A DNA stretch of 58,309 nt from Flavobacterium hercynium (GTDB lineage: Bacteria; Bacteroidota; Bacteroidia; Flavobacteriales; Flavobacteriaceae). This document shows positions 1 through 8,187 of this stretch, one piece after another. The notes below the pieces were generated by a model, which was given only the letters and a program-made list of their open reading frames with translations, searched no databases and was not told the DNA's origin. Each line of letters starts with the position of its first letter. Position 1 is the stretch's first letter. The stretch lies in assembly GCF_002217285.1 (NCBI RefSeq), contig NZ_MUGW01000037.1, positions 1 through 58,309 of the forward strand, read 5' to 3'. The position numbers and the translations under genes were made by a program.

Positions 1-1068
1 GATTAACAAAATATTTAAAACTCAAAGATTATTTAAAAAAATTGAAGCGTTTTTAAATGCTTTTATTAATGTTTTAGTTTAGTAGTTTGTGTTTAATATA
101 TTGTAAATTAATCACTTATTTTTTTGAAGTTGGTGTTTTTTATTGTATTGATGAAAATTAAGTCCAAATCAAGCAAGTAATTTTGTTCCGTTTCAGGTTT
201 TATTAACTTCTAAAATTCTCGTAACAACTTCAAATTGAGATTTGGTTAACCAGAGTGTTTTTAACTCAATTTAAAGCCGTTTTAAGACGCTTTTGTTTAA
301 AAGTGGTATTCTTATGTGGATTACATTGAAAACATTTAAATAACACGGTTTATTTGGTTTCTTCATAAATATTGCATTTTAAACTTAGATTTTTTGAAAA
401 AGAAATTATAAAATAAAGTTTAAAAAGGCAGGTAAAGTGGGAGTTAAGAAGTTTGTCTTTTTTTGAAAAAGTGGTAACAAAAAAATATTAAAATTAGATA
501 CTTCAAGCGAAGAAAAAAATAGCGCGAAATTGGTGCTAAATTCATGTTGATAAGGAACAAAAAATAATGTTGCTTTTTTTTTGAAATTAAAGATTCGTGA
601 ATTATGTGAAAAACGAACTATTATTAAGTTTTTTGGGTATATGACACAATGTCAGTGCGTGTTAAAATTTATATTTTACTATTTAATTACCAGTGATTTA
701 AGTTAATTAATGTAAAGTTTAAAATGATGTGTTATTTAGAGACGATTACTAGCGTATTTTGTTGTTAATTTTGACTTCTAAGACTTTTAAAAAGTCTAAA
801 ATCTTTAAATTTTCATCATTTTAGAGGTTGAAAAATGAATGCTTTTTTTGAGCCGAAATTACACTTTTTTTCTTCTGTTAAAACCTGTTCTTTGAAAATA
901 TTTTAGGGTACTATTTTCTGAATTTTTAGCCATTAGTTTCTATCTTTTAGATTCATTTTTAGGATTGATTTCTATTCTGAATACGTTAAATTTTTTTAAC
1001 TGCAATTACCTTAAGGTAATCTTAGAGGTTCTCTTTTAGATGAATTTTGCTCTATTAAAAATTCAGAT
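1..1068. other. AT-rich non-coding stretch
   Basis: I see no credible coding region, RNA gene or mobile element in this 1 kb. It holds short inverted repeats: TGACA-CAA-TGTCA at 642-654, AGACTTTT-A-AAAAGTCT at 781-797, and a 16-base palindrome at 1005-1020 listed separately. It could be a decayed gene remnant or a long leader, but nothing in it identifies the original content. Confidence 0.5.
1005..1020. promoter_or_regulatory. perfect 16-base palindrome, candidate operator
   Basis: ATTACCTTAAGGTAAT reads identically on both strands and ends 48 bases before the start codon of the hydrolase-peroxiredoxin gene. Such a symmetric site fits a dimeric regulator. The Crp/Fnr-type regulator encoded just downstream of the target gene is the obvious candidate, but that link is inference from position only. 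Confidence 0.4.
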
Positions 1069-2379
1069 ATGAGAAAGACAACCGAAAAAATTAAAGGTAT
1101 TGTATTGAAAATAGTATTCCTTTCATTCCTTTTTGCAGGCATAACATCATGTAATGCCAGTGATGATAATAAAACAGACCCCAAAACATTTGTATTAGTT
1201 CACGGTTCCTGGCAAACTTCTTTTGTTTGGGATGATGTGAAACAGCAATTAGAAAACCAAGGACATCAGGTTATTGCTGTAGAACTTCAGGCACACGGAA
1301 CAGATAATTCACCACTTGCAGAAGCAACTTTAGCCAATTATGTAAGCCGTGTAAAGACGGCAATAAATGCTGTAAATGGTAAAGTTATATTAGTGGGACA
1401 TAGTTTTGGAGGCGCCATTATTACCCAAACGGCAACAGAAATTCCAAACAAAATCGAAAAACTGGTATACATTGCGGGCTTTGTTCCACCAAGTGGAAAG
1501 TCGGTTTTTGAGCTTTCGTCGCAAGATAAAAGTTCATCAATTACACCTGATGTATTGCTATTTTCAACAGATGGAACTACAGCCACTTTTAAAAATCCGG
1601 ACGTTACTATTCCTAAAATCTTTTGCCAGGACGGAACACAAAAGCAAAATGACTTACTGATTAAGAACTTAAAACCGGAGCCTCTGGCACCTCATGGAAC
1701 ACCACTTCAATATGATAAAATGGTATTCGAAAGCTTAGAAAAATACTATATCTACACCACTGAAGATCGTGCAATAAGTTATGCTTTTCAGCAAAAAATG
1801 GTGCAGGAAGCCGGAATTACAAATACATTTTCGATACAATCAGGTCACAGTCCGTTTGTGTCGCAACCCAAAGAAGTATACACGATTTTAAACGGTTTAA
1901 CAACAATAAACGATTTAGCAATGAAGAATGAACTAAAAATTGGAGACAAAATACCTAATTTTTCCCTACAGGATCATAACGGAAAGACTTTTAATAGTGT
2001 AACTGATTTAGAAGGAGTTACGAGTGTGATTTATTTTTATCCAAAAGATGAAAGTGGTGTTTGTACTAAAGAAGCCTGTGCCTTTCGCGATAGTTATCAG
2101 GACTTTACAGCTGCAGGAATACAAGTGATCGGTATAAATTCGGCAGGAATTGAAAGCCACAAACAGTTTGCAGAGAAAAACAACCTTCCTTTTAGACTTT
2201 TGAGTGATCCCGGTAACAAAGTGATCAAGCAATTTGGGGTAAAAAATGCCTTATTCCTGACCGGAAGGGAAACTTTTGTAGTGAATGATAAAGGTATTGT
2301 AGTGCATAAATTTAGAGATTTCTTTAAAGGAGAAGCACATGCTAAGGAAGTCTTGCAGTTTCTGAAGCCGGTAAAGTAA
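1069..2379 (+). CDS. lipoprotein fusing alpha/beta hydrolase to BCP-type peroxiredoxin
   Basis: The first 27 residues form a signal peptide ending in a lipobox-like ITSC (Cys28), so export and lipidation are likely. Residues 35-284 are an alpha/beta hydrolase of the salicylate/pyrethroid esterase type, with an HGSWQTSFVW oxyanion loop and nucleophile elbow GHSFGG (Ser112). Residues 285-436 are a peroxiredoxin of the PrxQ/BCP type, with peroxidatic Cys332 and resolving Cys337 in the GVCTKEAC motif, five apart as in E. coli Bcp. Residue 285 is a Met and the remaining 152 residues match a free-standing BCP, so this looks like two genes joined by loss of a stop. A terminator follows at 2399-2424. 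The domain calls are strong; the substrate is unknown. Confidence 0.85.
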   Translation: MRKTTEKIKGIVLKIVFLSFLFAGITSCNASDDNKTDPKTFVLVHGSWQTSFVWDDVKQQLENQGHQVIAVELQAHGTDNSPLAEATLANYVSRVKTAINAVNGKVILVGHSFGGAIITQTATEIPNKIEKLVYIAGFVPPSGKSVFELSSQDKSSSITPDVLLFSTDGTTATFKNPDVTIPKIFCQDGTQKQNDLLIKNLKPEPLAPHGTPLQYDKMVFESLEKYYIYTTEDRAISYAFQQKMVQEAGITNTFSIQSGHSPFVSQPKEVYTILNGLTTINDLAMKNELKIGDKIPNFSLQDHNGKTFNSVTDLEGVTSVIYFYPKDESGVCTKEACAFRDSYQDFTAAGIQVIGINSAGIESHKQFAEKNNLPFRLLSDPGNKVIKQFGVKNALFLTGRETFVVNDKGIVVHKFRDFFKGEAHAKEVLQFLKPVK

Positions 2380-2398
2380 TATTTTATTTTATAATTTT

Positions 2399-2424
2399 AA
2401 CCCAGTCTATAACGGCTGGGTTTT
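2399..2424 (+). terminator. intrinsic terminator after the hydrolase-peroxiredoxin gene
   Basis: AACCCAG (2399-2405) pairs with CTGGGTT (2416-2422) and is followed by a short T run. It ends 11 bases before the start codon of the next gene, so that gene may depend on read-through or on a promoter inside this region. Confidence 0.65.
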
Positions 2425-2435
2425 ACTATTTTACT

Positions 2436-3017
2436 ATGGAAGATAAGAAGGAATTAGTTGATTTTTTGCATAATTTTTCAGGACTTTCGCAAGAAGATTT
2501 TGGAAAAGGAAGTGCATGCTGGTATAGCAGAACAATAAAAAAAGGGGAGTTTTTTAATATGCAAAGCTTCGTTTGTTCTGACTTAGGTTTTATACGAAGC
2601 GGGCTTTTTAGAATCTATTATTTCGATGAAGAAGCCAGAGAAGAGCGCAATATGTTCTTCTTTTCTGAGGGGCAATTTATCGTTTCTTTTGCTAGTTTTA
2701 TTTATCAATATCCTTGTATTTACTATATCGAAGCGCTTGAAGATGCCGAACTTTATGCTATAAAGTATAAAGATTTGTATCATTTGTACGATGTAAACAA
2801 TGGCTGGGCAAATACTGGAAGACGTTTGGCTGAACTGTTTTTTATTTATGCACAGCTTAGAATGGAGGCTTTGTTGTTTAATACAGTGGAACAACGTTAC
2901 TTAAAATTGCAAAAAGAACAGCCCGAAATCGTTAAGCGTATTCCTTTATTTCATGTCGCTTCTTACTTAGGAATTACGAGTCAATCGTTGAGCAGAATTA
3001 GAAAAAGACTAGGATAG
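2436..3017 (+). CDS. Crp/Fnr-type transcription regulator
   Basis: This 193-residue protein has the usual Bacteroidota layout for the family. A cyclic-nucleotide-binding-like beta-roll spans roughly residues 25-115 (FVCSDLGFIRSGLFRIYY, EGQFIVSFASF), followed by a dimerisation helix. The C-terminal winged helix-turn-helix includes PLFHVASYLGITSQSLSRIR, typical of this group. The cysteine cluster of oxygen-sensing Fnr proteins is absent. It lies 56 bases after the hydrolase-peroxiredoxin gene on the same strand, and a role in controlling that gene is plausible but inferred. Confidence 0.85.
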   Translation: MEDKKELVDFLHNFSGLSQEDFGKGSACWYSRTIKKGEFFNMQSFVCSDLGFIRSGLFRIYYFDEEAREERNMFFFSEGQFIVSFASFIYQYPCIYYIEALEDAELYAIKYKDLYHLYDVNNGWANTGRRLAELFFIYAQLRMEALLFNTVEQRYLKLQKEQPEIVKRIPLFHVASYLGITSQSLSRIRKRLG

Positions 3018-3100
3018 AAGTTCTATTTTACGCTGAAAAAATGATATAAAAAAACTCTATTCATAATGATAGAGTTTCTTTTTTGTACAGCAATTTGTTC

Positions 3101-3316
3101 TTATTTTATTGGTTTTGCGATCGTATCGCTTACCATCGTCGTATCGGTAGCGATACCAAGAGTATCGACGGTAGCGTTTACGCTATCGACTGTAGTTACT
3201 GTGGAATCAACATATAGGTCAGAATCTACCGGAATTGTATCATTTTTTTTGCAAGAAAATGATAATCCTATGATTATGAAAAGGAATGCGATTTTTGATT
3301 TGATTACTGTTTTCAT
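3101..3316 (-). CDS. small Thr/Asp/Val-rich lipoprotein
   Basis: This 71-residue protein has a hydrophobic signal ending in GLSFSC, a lipobox with Cys22, followed by KK. The mature part is low complexity, rich in T, V, D and S (VDSTVTTVDSVNATVDTLG) and probably disordered. The coding DNA contains repeated TATCG words, which fits growth by short duplications. It resembles in style the small lipoprotein at 51007-51354. No function is recognised; it may simply be an abundant envelope lipoprotein. Confidence 0.7.
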   Translation of the reverse strand: MKTVIKSKIAFLFIIIGLSFSCKKNDTIPVDSDLYVDSTVTTVDSVNATVDTLGIATDTTMVSDTIAKPIK

Positions 3317-3488
3317 GGTTTTGATTTTTTAGTTACTAATTATGTGTTTCTCAAAATTAGCTTGTTACGGCTAAAAATAATTACATGATTTTATAATTTG
3401 TTTTATAAAATATTCATTTACAGTGTTTTAATTGTTTTGGTTTATTTCTTTTGAAAACCAATTTCCTAGCCCGGACAGAAACAGCATC

Positions 3489-3517
3489 CTTTGCTTGCTT
3501 TCTTTAAGCAAGCAAAG
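3489..3517. repeat. perfect 12-bp inverted repeat
   Basis: CTTTGCTTGCTT (3489-3500) and AAGCAAGCAAAG (3506-3517) are perfectly complementary around a 5-base loop. It lies between two minus-strand genes with no T run on the minus-strand side, so it is not a standard intrinsic terminator. It may be a transcript-end hairpin for the gene at 3576-4211 or a small mobile palindrome. Confidence 0.6.
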
Positions 3518-3575
3518 ATATAGTGTATGGCCGGAATAGCTCCTAATAAAACTATTTCGCAAAAATTGACTTGTT

Positions 3576-4211
3576 TTAGTTGATAATCAGGTCGATATCT
3601 TTTGATAGTCGGGTAAGTAATTCAGGTGTTTCGCTATTGTTTAATCCCCAAGGTGTTAGTTTTCCGCGTTCCAGAATTTCTTTTTTAGAATAAACCAGAC
3701 TCAAATAATAACTTAGATCCGCTATATCGGTTGGAATTGGTTTGTTTTTTTGTGATACCTCTTCGTAGTAATATCTTGATGTTGCTATTTTGGGATATTT
3801 GCTTAATAAATAAGGGTTTACGGTCATGGAAGGACCATCTCCGTGATATAAATCTGTGGACTGAATTGGTGTAATGGTTAAGGTGGTAATGGTCTTTTTT
3901 AATTCTTTGTAAGCCTCGGAAGTGGTACTGAAATCACCTTTTTGAATGGTTTTATTTTGAGATAATTGTCGCACTACTGAAAGACGCACATAATCGCCAT
4001 TGATTTCGATTACTTTAAATACAAAATAATGATTTTCATAACTTTGGCTCCCGTTTGATCCTCTTTGTTTGCTGAAGATAAAACTGCCTAATTGCAACTG
4101 GTGTTCTTTGCTGTTGATGGCTTTTTTCCAGGCGTAAGGTTTGTAAACTTTTTGTTTTAGCACGTACAGCATGATTAAAACAAGTATGGTAATCAGTATT
4201 ATTTTTTTCAT
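3576..4211 (-). CDS. membrane-anchored protein of unknown function
   Basis: This 211-residue protein starts with one hydrophobic helix (residues 3-19, IILITILVLIMLYVL) and then a soluble, probably extracytoplasmic domain without a motif I recognise. The segment SYENHYFVFKVIEINGDYVRLSVV looks like a beta-rich fold. The gene begins 6 bases after the stop of the AAA ATPase gene, so the two are almost certainly co-transcribed and may act together. I cannot assign a family. Confidence 0.7.
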   Translation of the reverse strand: MKKIILITILVLIMLYVLKQKVYKPYAWKKAINSKEHQLQLGSFIFSKQRGSNGSQSYENHYFVFKVIEINGDYVRLSVVRQLSQNKTIQKGDFSTTSEAYKELKKTITTLTITPIQSTDLYHGDGPSMTVNPYLLSKYPKIATSRYYYEEVSQKNKPIPTDIADLSYYLSLVYSKKEILERGKLTPWGLNNSETPELLTRLSKDIDLIIN

Positions 4212-4217
4212 ACAATT

Positions 4218-4934
4218 TTAAATATTGGAATTTTCGAGCTCTTCGATAATTTGTTTTTTCATTAGAGTATGAATATAGTCTTTTGTTTCGGCATACGAAA
4301 TATTGTATTTACGCGTAATTTGTTGTAAATGAACAGGAAATGTTGTTAGTAAAGTATCATAATAAGTGTTTAACTGATCTTCGTCGGGCATTTCGAAAGG
4401 TAACCGAATTTGAAATCGTCTTAATAATGCGGTATCAATGGTGTGGTAATGATTGGTAGCACAAATTAGCAGGCTATTGTCTGGAAAATAGTCGATTAAC
4501 TGAATAATAGTGTTGACAAGACGTCGCATTTCGCCGACATCCTTATCATCAGAATCGCGGCTCTTGCCAATCTGATCGAATTCATCCAGAAATAAAACGG
4601 CATTTTCTCTGCTCGCTTTGTCAAAAATTGCTTTTACATTCCTCGAAGTTTCCCCAATTCGTGCATTAATCAGCGTGCTCAAATTAATGATTACAATGTT
4701 TTTATTGAGAGCCGCAGCAATTGCTTTTGCTGTAGAAGTCTTGCCACAGCCGGAGTGTCCGTGCAGTAAAATTTTGTTATCTACATTAAGATTGTACTTT
4801 TTTAGCTCTTCTAAATAGCGATGTTCTTTAATAATTTGTGTGAGAGCAGCCAAGTTTTCATCACTAAAAAGTAAGTCGCTCAACGCTATTTTTTCAGTAT
4901 CCTGTACGGTAAGTTCGTAGAGATTCATGTGCAT
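4218..4934 (-). CDS. stand-alone AAA+ ATPase
   Basis: A single AAA+ module. Walker A is GHSGCGKT, followed by Walker B AVLFLDEFDQIG, a sensor-1 region LLICATNHYHTIDTALLRRF with the arginine-finger-like RR, and a short C-terminal helical part. The order and motifs resemble the FtsH/spastin-type AAA clade, without protease or membrane domains. Upstream in-frame codons begin with a weak TTG at 4949; I chose the ATG at 4934 (MHMNLYEL), and the ATG at 4928 is also possible. It heads a two-gene unit with the membrane-anchored protein, which suggests it may remodel a membrane-linked partner (inference). Confidence 0.8.
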   Translation of the reverse strand: MHMNLYELTVQDTEKIALSDLLFSDENLAALTQIIKEHRYLEELKKYNLNVDNKILLHGHSGCGKTSTAKAIAAALNKNIVIINLSTLINARIGETSRNVKAIFDKASRENAVLFLDEFDQIGKSRDSDDKDVGEMRRLVNTIIQLIDYFPDNSLLICATNHYHTIDTALLRRFQIRLPFEMPDEDQLNTYYDTLLTTFPVHLQQITRKYNISYAETKDYIHTLMKKQIIEELENSNI

Positions 4935-4958
4935 TTTTATTTGGTGCAAAAGTAGATT

Positions 4959-5690
4959 TTATTCTGTAATATTTTCGTTCCAGATTTCTTTTCCTAAAAA
5001 GCGGTTTCCAAATATCGATGTTCCTATTCTCACTACATTAGAACCTTCGGCTATGGCCAGTTCCAGATCTTGTGACATTCCCATAGAAAGTTTTAAATCG
5101 TTTAATTCTAAGGTGTTGTCAGTGTAAATTTCATCTCTTATTTCTCGTAATAAACGCAAAGAGGGTTTCATTTTTTCTTTTTCGACATCCAATAAACCAA
5201 TGGTCATTAAACCTTTGATATTTAAGGTTTTGATTTTTTTGATTTGATGAAGAAATGGTAATACATCGTTTGGCGCTAAACCGAATTTGCTTTCTTCAAA
5301 TGAGGTGTTTACCTGTATGTAAACATCTAATTGGCGGTTTTCTCTTTGTAATTGCTTGTCTAATTCCTGCGCCAGACTTAATCGGTCTAAGGATTGAATG
5401 CAGTTAGCGTACTTTAAAACATCTTTTACTTTATTGGTTTGTAAATGTCCAATAAAATGGCGTTCTATTGGTAACTCTTTTAAAATCTGATTTTTATCTC
5501 GAAGTTCCTGCATTTTGTTCTCACCAATTAAGGTTTCTCCAGCTTCAACAGCAATCTTAATAGATTCTGCAGAAACTGTTTTTGTAGCGAGCAATAACTG
5601 TACATCTGATACGTCTCTGCCGGAAATACTGCAGGCATTTTCGATACGCTGATGCACCTGCTTTAGATTCGAAATTATAAGTTCTTTCAT
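4959..5690 (-). CDS. yggS: YggS-type pyridoxal-phosphate homeostasis protein
   Basis: This 243-residue protein matches the PLPBP/YggS family, a single TIM-barrel PLP carrier that affects vitamin B6 and amino-acid homeostasis. The PLP-binding lysine is Lys37 in LLLATKTV. Family motifs GENKMQEL, HFIGHLQTNK, QVNTSFEESKFGL, GLMTIG and LSMGMSQDLELAIAEGSNVVRIGTSIFG appear in order, and the length is normal. It lies 24 bases upstream of the chosen AAA ATPase start on the same strand. A PLP-dependent MocR regulator lies 2 kb away, although no direct link is shown. Confidence 0.95.
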   Translation of the reverse strand: MKELIISNLKQVHQRIENACSISGRDVSDVQLLLATKTVSAESIKIAVEAGETLIGENKMQELRDKNQILKELPIERHFIGHLQTNKVKDVLKYANCIQSLDRLSLAQELDKQLQRENRQLDVYIQVNTSFEESKFGLAPNDVLPFLHQIKKIKTLNIKGLMTIGLLDVEKEKMKPSLRLLREIRDEIYTDNTLELNDLKLSMGMSQDLELAIAEGSNVVRIGTSIFGNRFLGKEIWNENITE

Positions 5691-5727
5691 AGCAGCAAAG
5701 TTAGCTGATGTTTGTAGTGTGCAAAAG

Positions 5728-5836
5728 ATCCAGTTTTTGCTATTGCTAAGTAGTCCAGATGTTAATCAATAAGTTGTAAATAGTGTATTGAGAAGAGAAC
5801 TGGACCAGTATACGGTGATAAATCAAAAAACTGGAT
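5728..5836. promoter_or_regulatory. four RTCCAG operator half-sites, candidate MocR control region
   Basis: Two RTCCAG words (ATCCAG 5728-5733, GTCCAG 5753-5758) are followed by two in the opposite orientation (CTGGAC 5800-5805, CTGGAT 5831-5836). The outer pair forms an 11-base perfect inverted repeat, ATCCAGTTTTT (5728-5738) with AAAAACTGGAT (5826-5836). The word TAGTCCAGATGTTA (5751-5764) also occurs exactly across the start codon of the MocR gene at 7932. A TAATTTTG -7 box follows at 5861-5868 without a good -33 box, as expected for an activated promoter. MocR binding is inferred. Confidence 0.65.
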
Positions 5837-5903
5837 TATGGGAGGATTTGTCTTTCGGAGTAATTTTGTCCTGACAATAAAGTCAACTTAAAAATTAATT
5901 GTG

Positions 5904-6131
5904 ATGAGTAAATCTATTTTTTATCATGCAGGATGCCCAGTTTGCGTAAGTGCAGAACATGACATTTTGAATTTAGTTCAGGATGTAGAAGTAGTAAATA
6001 TTGGTACAGACAGAACCAGAATTTCCGATGCTCAAAAAGCAGGTGTATTATCTGTTCCGGCTTTGGTAACGCCAAACGGGAATGTATTACACATAAACTT
6101 TGGAGCTTCTATGGAAGATGTAATTGGGTAA
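5904..6131 (+). CDS. small thioredoxin/glutaredoxin-fold protein with CPVC motif
   Basis: A 75-residue protein with a glutaredoxin-like layout: beta strand SIFYHAG, redox motif CPVC, helix, strand VEVVNIG, then the cis-proline loop VPALVTPNG. The length is near the minimum for the fold and no signal peptide is present, so it is cytoplasmic. A GTG one codon earlier (5901) is possible, but the ATG at 5904 is preferred. A hairpin at 6139-6166 separates it from the DUF2024 gene on the same strand. The RTCCAG sites upstream suggest regulation by the MocR protein encoded at 6520-7932. Confidence 0.85.
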   Translation: MSKSIFYHAGCPVCVSAEHDILNLVQDVEVVNIGTDRTRISDAQKAGVLSVPALVTPNGNVLHINFGASMEDVIG

Positions 6132-6138
6132 ATATAAC

Positions 6139-6166
6139 AACCTCTTCGAAGTATTTTGAAGAGGTT
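6139..6166 (+). terminator. hairpin between the thioredoxin-fold and DUF2024 genes
   Basis: AACCTCTTC (6139-6147) pairs perfectly with GAAGAGGTT (6158-6166), followed by TTTAT. It probably lowers expression of the downstream DUF2024 gene relative to the first gene, or ends the transcript entirely if the second gene has its own promoter. Confidence 0.6.
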
Positions 6167-6217
6167 TTATAAATTTTTTAAAACAAATAATTTTCAAATC
6201 AACTAATATAAAATACG

Positions 6218-6481
6218 ATGAAAGTAGCAGTATGGGATACTTATGTAACCCGAAAAGACGGAAAAGTGATGCATTTTGATATTCTTGTAGACGAGAATAC
6301 AGCAGATGCCAATGCGGTTTTTGAATTTGGCAGAAAGTACCTTAAAACAGTGATGCAGGAAGGTCAGGCTTTAACCTCAGAAGAATGTCAATTTTGCCAT
6401 ATTGATAAAGCACCTGAAGAAGTTGAAAATCAGATAAAGGAGCATGGTTTTTCGATTATTGAAATGGAAAACTGTTATTAA
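6218..6481 (+). CDS. DUF2024 family protein
   Basis: This 87-residue protein matches DUF2024: it starts MKVAVWDTYVTRKDG and has the conserved HFDILVDENT strand and a C-terminal half with LTSEECQFCHIDKA and GFSIIEMENC. Cysteines in the CQFC segment and at the C-terminus could be redox active or bind metal, but this is not established. It follows the CPVC thioredoxin-fold gene and converges on the MocR gene, whose stop lies 38 bases away. The biochemical role of DUF2024 is unknown to me. Confidence 0.85.
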   Translation: MKVAVWDTYVTRKDGKVMHFDILVDENTADANAVFEFGRKYLKTVMQEGQALTSEECQFCHIDKAPEEVENQIKEHGFSIIEMENCY

Positions 6482-6519
6482 TTTACAGTAAAATCAAGCA
6501 TGATTTGAACTGAATGCTT

Positions 6520-7932
6520 TTACAAATATTCTGAAAGTGCGGTAATTCCCTCCTCCATTTGCTTTTCTGTAAGAGAAGCATATCCTAGTCGGAAGCCGGA
6601 AATTGGGGCTTCAAAACTGAATTTTTCAGGATTCATGATTTGAATGCCTCTTGCTTGTAACTGTTCGTAAACGAATACCGTGTCGACCTTGGAATTAGGT
6701 ACAATCCAAAAGGCTAAACCGCCTTCGGGCTTTGTAAATGTGGCTTTGTCTTTGAGAAATTGTTGGCAAAGCCCTTCAAAATAATCCCTTTTTGCTTTGT
6801 AAATGTGATTGTTTTTTTTGAGATACCTCTTAATGATACCTTCATTTATAAGATGCAAAACGGCCTCTTCCATGATATTATCGCCTTGTACATCAATAAT
6901 TTTACGATGGTTGCCTACTTTCTGAATATTTTGTGGCGTAGTAACCAGATAACCAATACGTAATGCAGGAGCAACAATTTTACTTAAGGTACCAATGTAT
7001 ACGAAGTTCTTGGCATTTTCATAACTTGAAATTGGTAAAATAGGACGTTGCCCAAAATGAAACTCATGATCGTAATCATCTTCGATAATCGTAAATCCGT
7101 ATTGATTGGATAATGCAATGAGTTGCAGTCTTTTTTTGAGACTGAGCGTTACTGTTGTCGGAAATTGATGGTGTGGCGTAACGTATATGGCTTTTATAGT
7201 ATTGTATTTCTTTAGATACGTTTCGACTTCGTCTAAATTCAGACCATCATGTGAAATAGTTACAGGAAGCAGTTTCGCGCCGGCATTTTCAAATGCTTTC
7301 CATGCTGGCTGATACCCAGGATTTTCGATCATAACAAAATCTCCTTCTGAAAAGAGGCAATGTGCAGTAAGGTACATCGCCATTTGGCTTCCGCGTGTAA
7401 TGCATATTTGATCCGCGGCAACATTCATTCCGCGTTTAAAATTCAACATTTGAGCAATTGCTTTTCTGAATTCGGCAGCGCCTAATTCATTACTGTAGCC
7501 CATAATTTGCCAGCGCGACTTTCTGTTGAAAATCTCGCGATATGCTCTCGCCAGATCTGCCATAGGAGCAAGACGGCTATCCGGAAGTCCATCATCAAAA
7601 ATAAGATGTGCTTTTGGTTCTTCATCAATGCTGTCGAAATCCGGTTTTGGTTTGGTATTAGTACTGTTTTGTGGTAAAATAGCAGCAACAAAAGTTCCTT
7701 TTCGGTTAATGGTAATCAACCAGCCTTCAGCCAGTAATACATCTAAGGCTTCGATTACTGTATTTCGGTTTACGTTTAGTAAAACGGCCAATTGTCTGCT
7801 GCCAGGCAAAGCATTTCCGGAGGTTAATTTTCCTGATTTTATTGCACTGATTATGGCATCTGCAATTTGCAGGTAAATTGCTGTATTGGATTTTTTATCT
7901 AATTGAATTTCTAATTGCCAAGGTCGTAACAT
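6520..7932 (-). CDS. MocR-type GntR/aminotransferase transcription regulator
   Basis: This 470-residue protein has an N-terminal GntR winged helix-turn-helix (about residues 15-85: LPGSRQLAVLLNVNRNTVIEALDVL) joined to a fold-type I aminotransferase domain (residues 110-470). The PLP lysine is in GTLSKIVAPALRIGY, and the PLP-pocket motifs ITRGSQMAM, ENPGYQPAW, YVTPHHQFPTT and IIEDDYDHEF are intact. Such proteins sense PLP or an amino-acid adduct and usually act on a neighbouring gene. The start codon overlaps a TAGTCCAG word that is repeated upstream of the thioredoxin-fold gene, which supports autoregulation and control of that gene. Confidence 0.92.
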   Translation of the reverse strand: MLRPWQLEIQLDKKSNTAIYLQIADAIISAIKSGKLTSGNALPGSRQLAVLLNVNRNTVIEALDVLLAEGWLITINRKGTFVAAILPQNSTNTKPKPDFDSIDEEPKAHLIFDDGLPDSRLAPMADLARAYREIFNRKSRWQIMGYSNELGAAEFRKAIAQMLNFKRGMNVAADQICITRGSQMAMYLTAHCLFSEGDFVMIENPGYQPAWKAFENAGAKLLPVTISHDGLNLDEVETYLKKYNTIKAIYVTPHHQFPTTVTLSLKKRLQLIALSNQYGFTIIEDDYDHEFHFGQRPILPISSYENAKNFVYIGTLSKIVAPALRIGYLVTTPQNIQKVGNHRKIIDVQGDNIMEEAVLHLINEGIIKRYLKKNNHIYKAKRDYFEGLCQQFLKDKATFTKPEGGLAFWIVPNSKVDTVFVYEQLQARGIQIMNPEKFSFEAPISGFRLGYASLTEKQMEEGITALSEYL

Positions 7933-7978
7933 CTGGACTATTTATTGTTTGTAAAATAGTAATTTTAGCTAGTCCAAA
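7931..7978 (-). promoter_or_regulatory. MocR autoregulatory operator pair
   Basis: On the minus strand, TTGGACTA and TAGTCCAG form a 7-base inverted repeat, TGGACTA/TAGTCCA, about 40 bases apart. The second word runs into the ATG of the MocR gene. The first overlaps a plausible -33 box (TTG), and TATTTTAC lies where the -7 box should be. Binding there would block transcription or translation, as expected for autorepression (inference). Confidence 0.55.
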
Positions 7979-8187
7979 TATACATTAATTTACAATGTGT
8001 AGCTGGTTTTGTGCGGTTTGGTTCTTTTTAATCTTAAAAAATAAGCATATAATTTAACCTTCAATTATAGTTACATTATATTTAAAGGGTCTTTTTTGTT
8101 AAAAGTAAGATTTAGATGTTGTTTTTTATTTTTATTCGTAATTATATTCTTAAATTGTGGTAAAAAAAATAGCAATGTAAAATCTAA

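Noticed and set aside
1..1068. replication origin or phage attachment site
   Set aside because: No DnaA boxes, dnaA/dnaN genes, integrase or tRNA are present.
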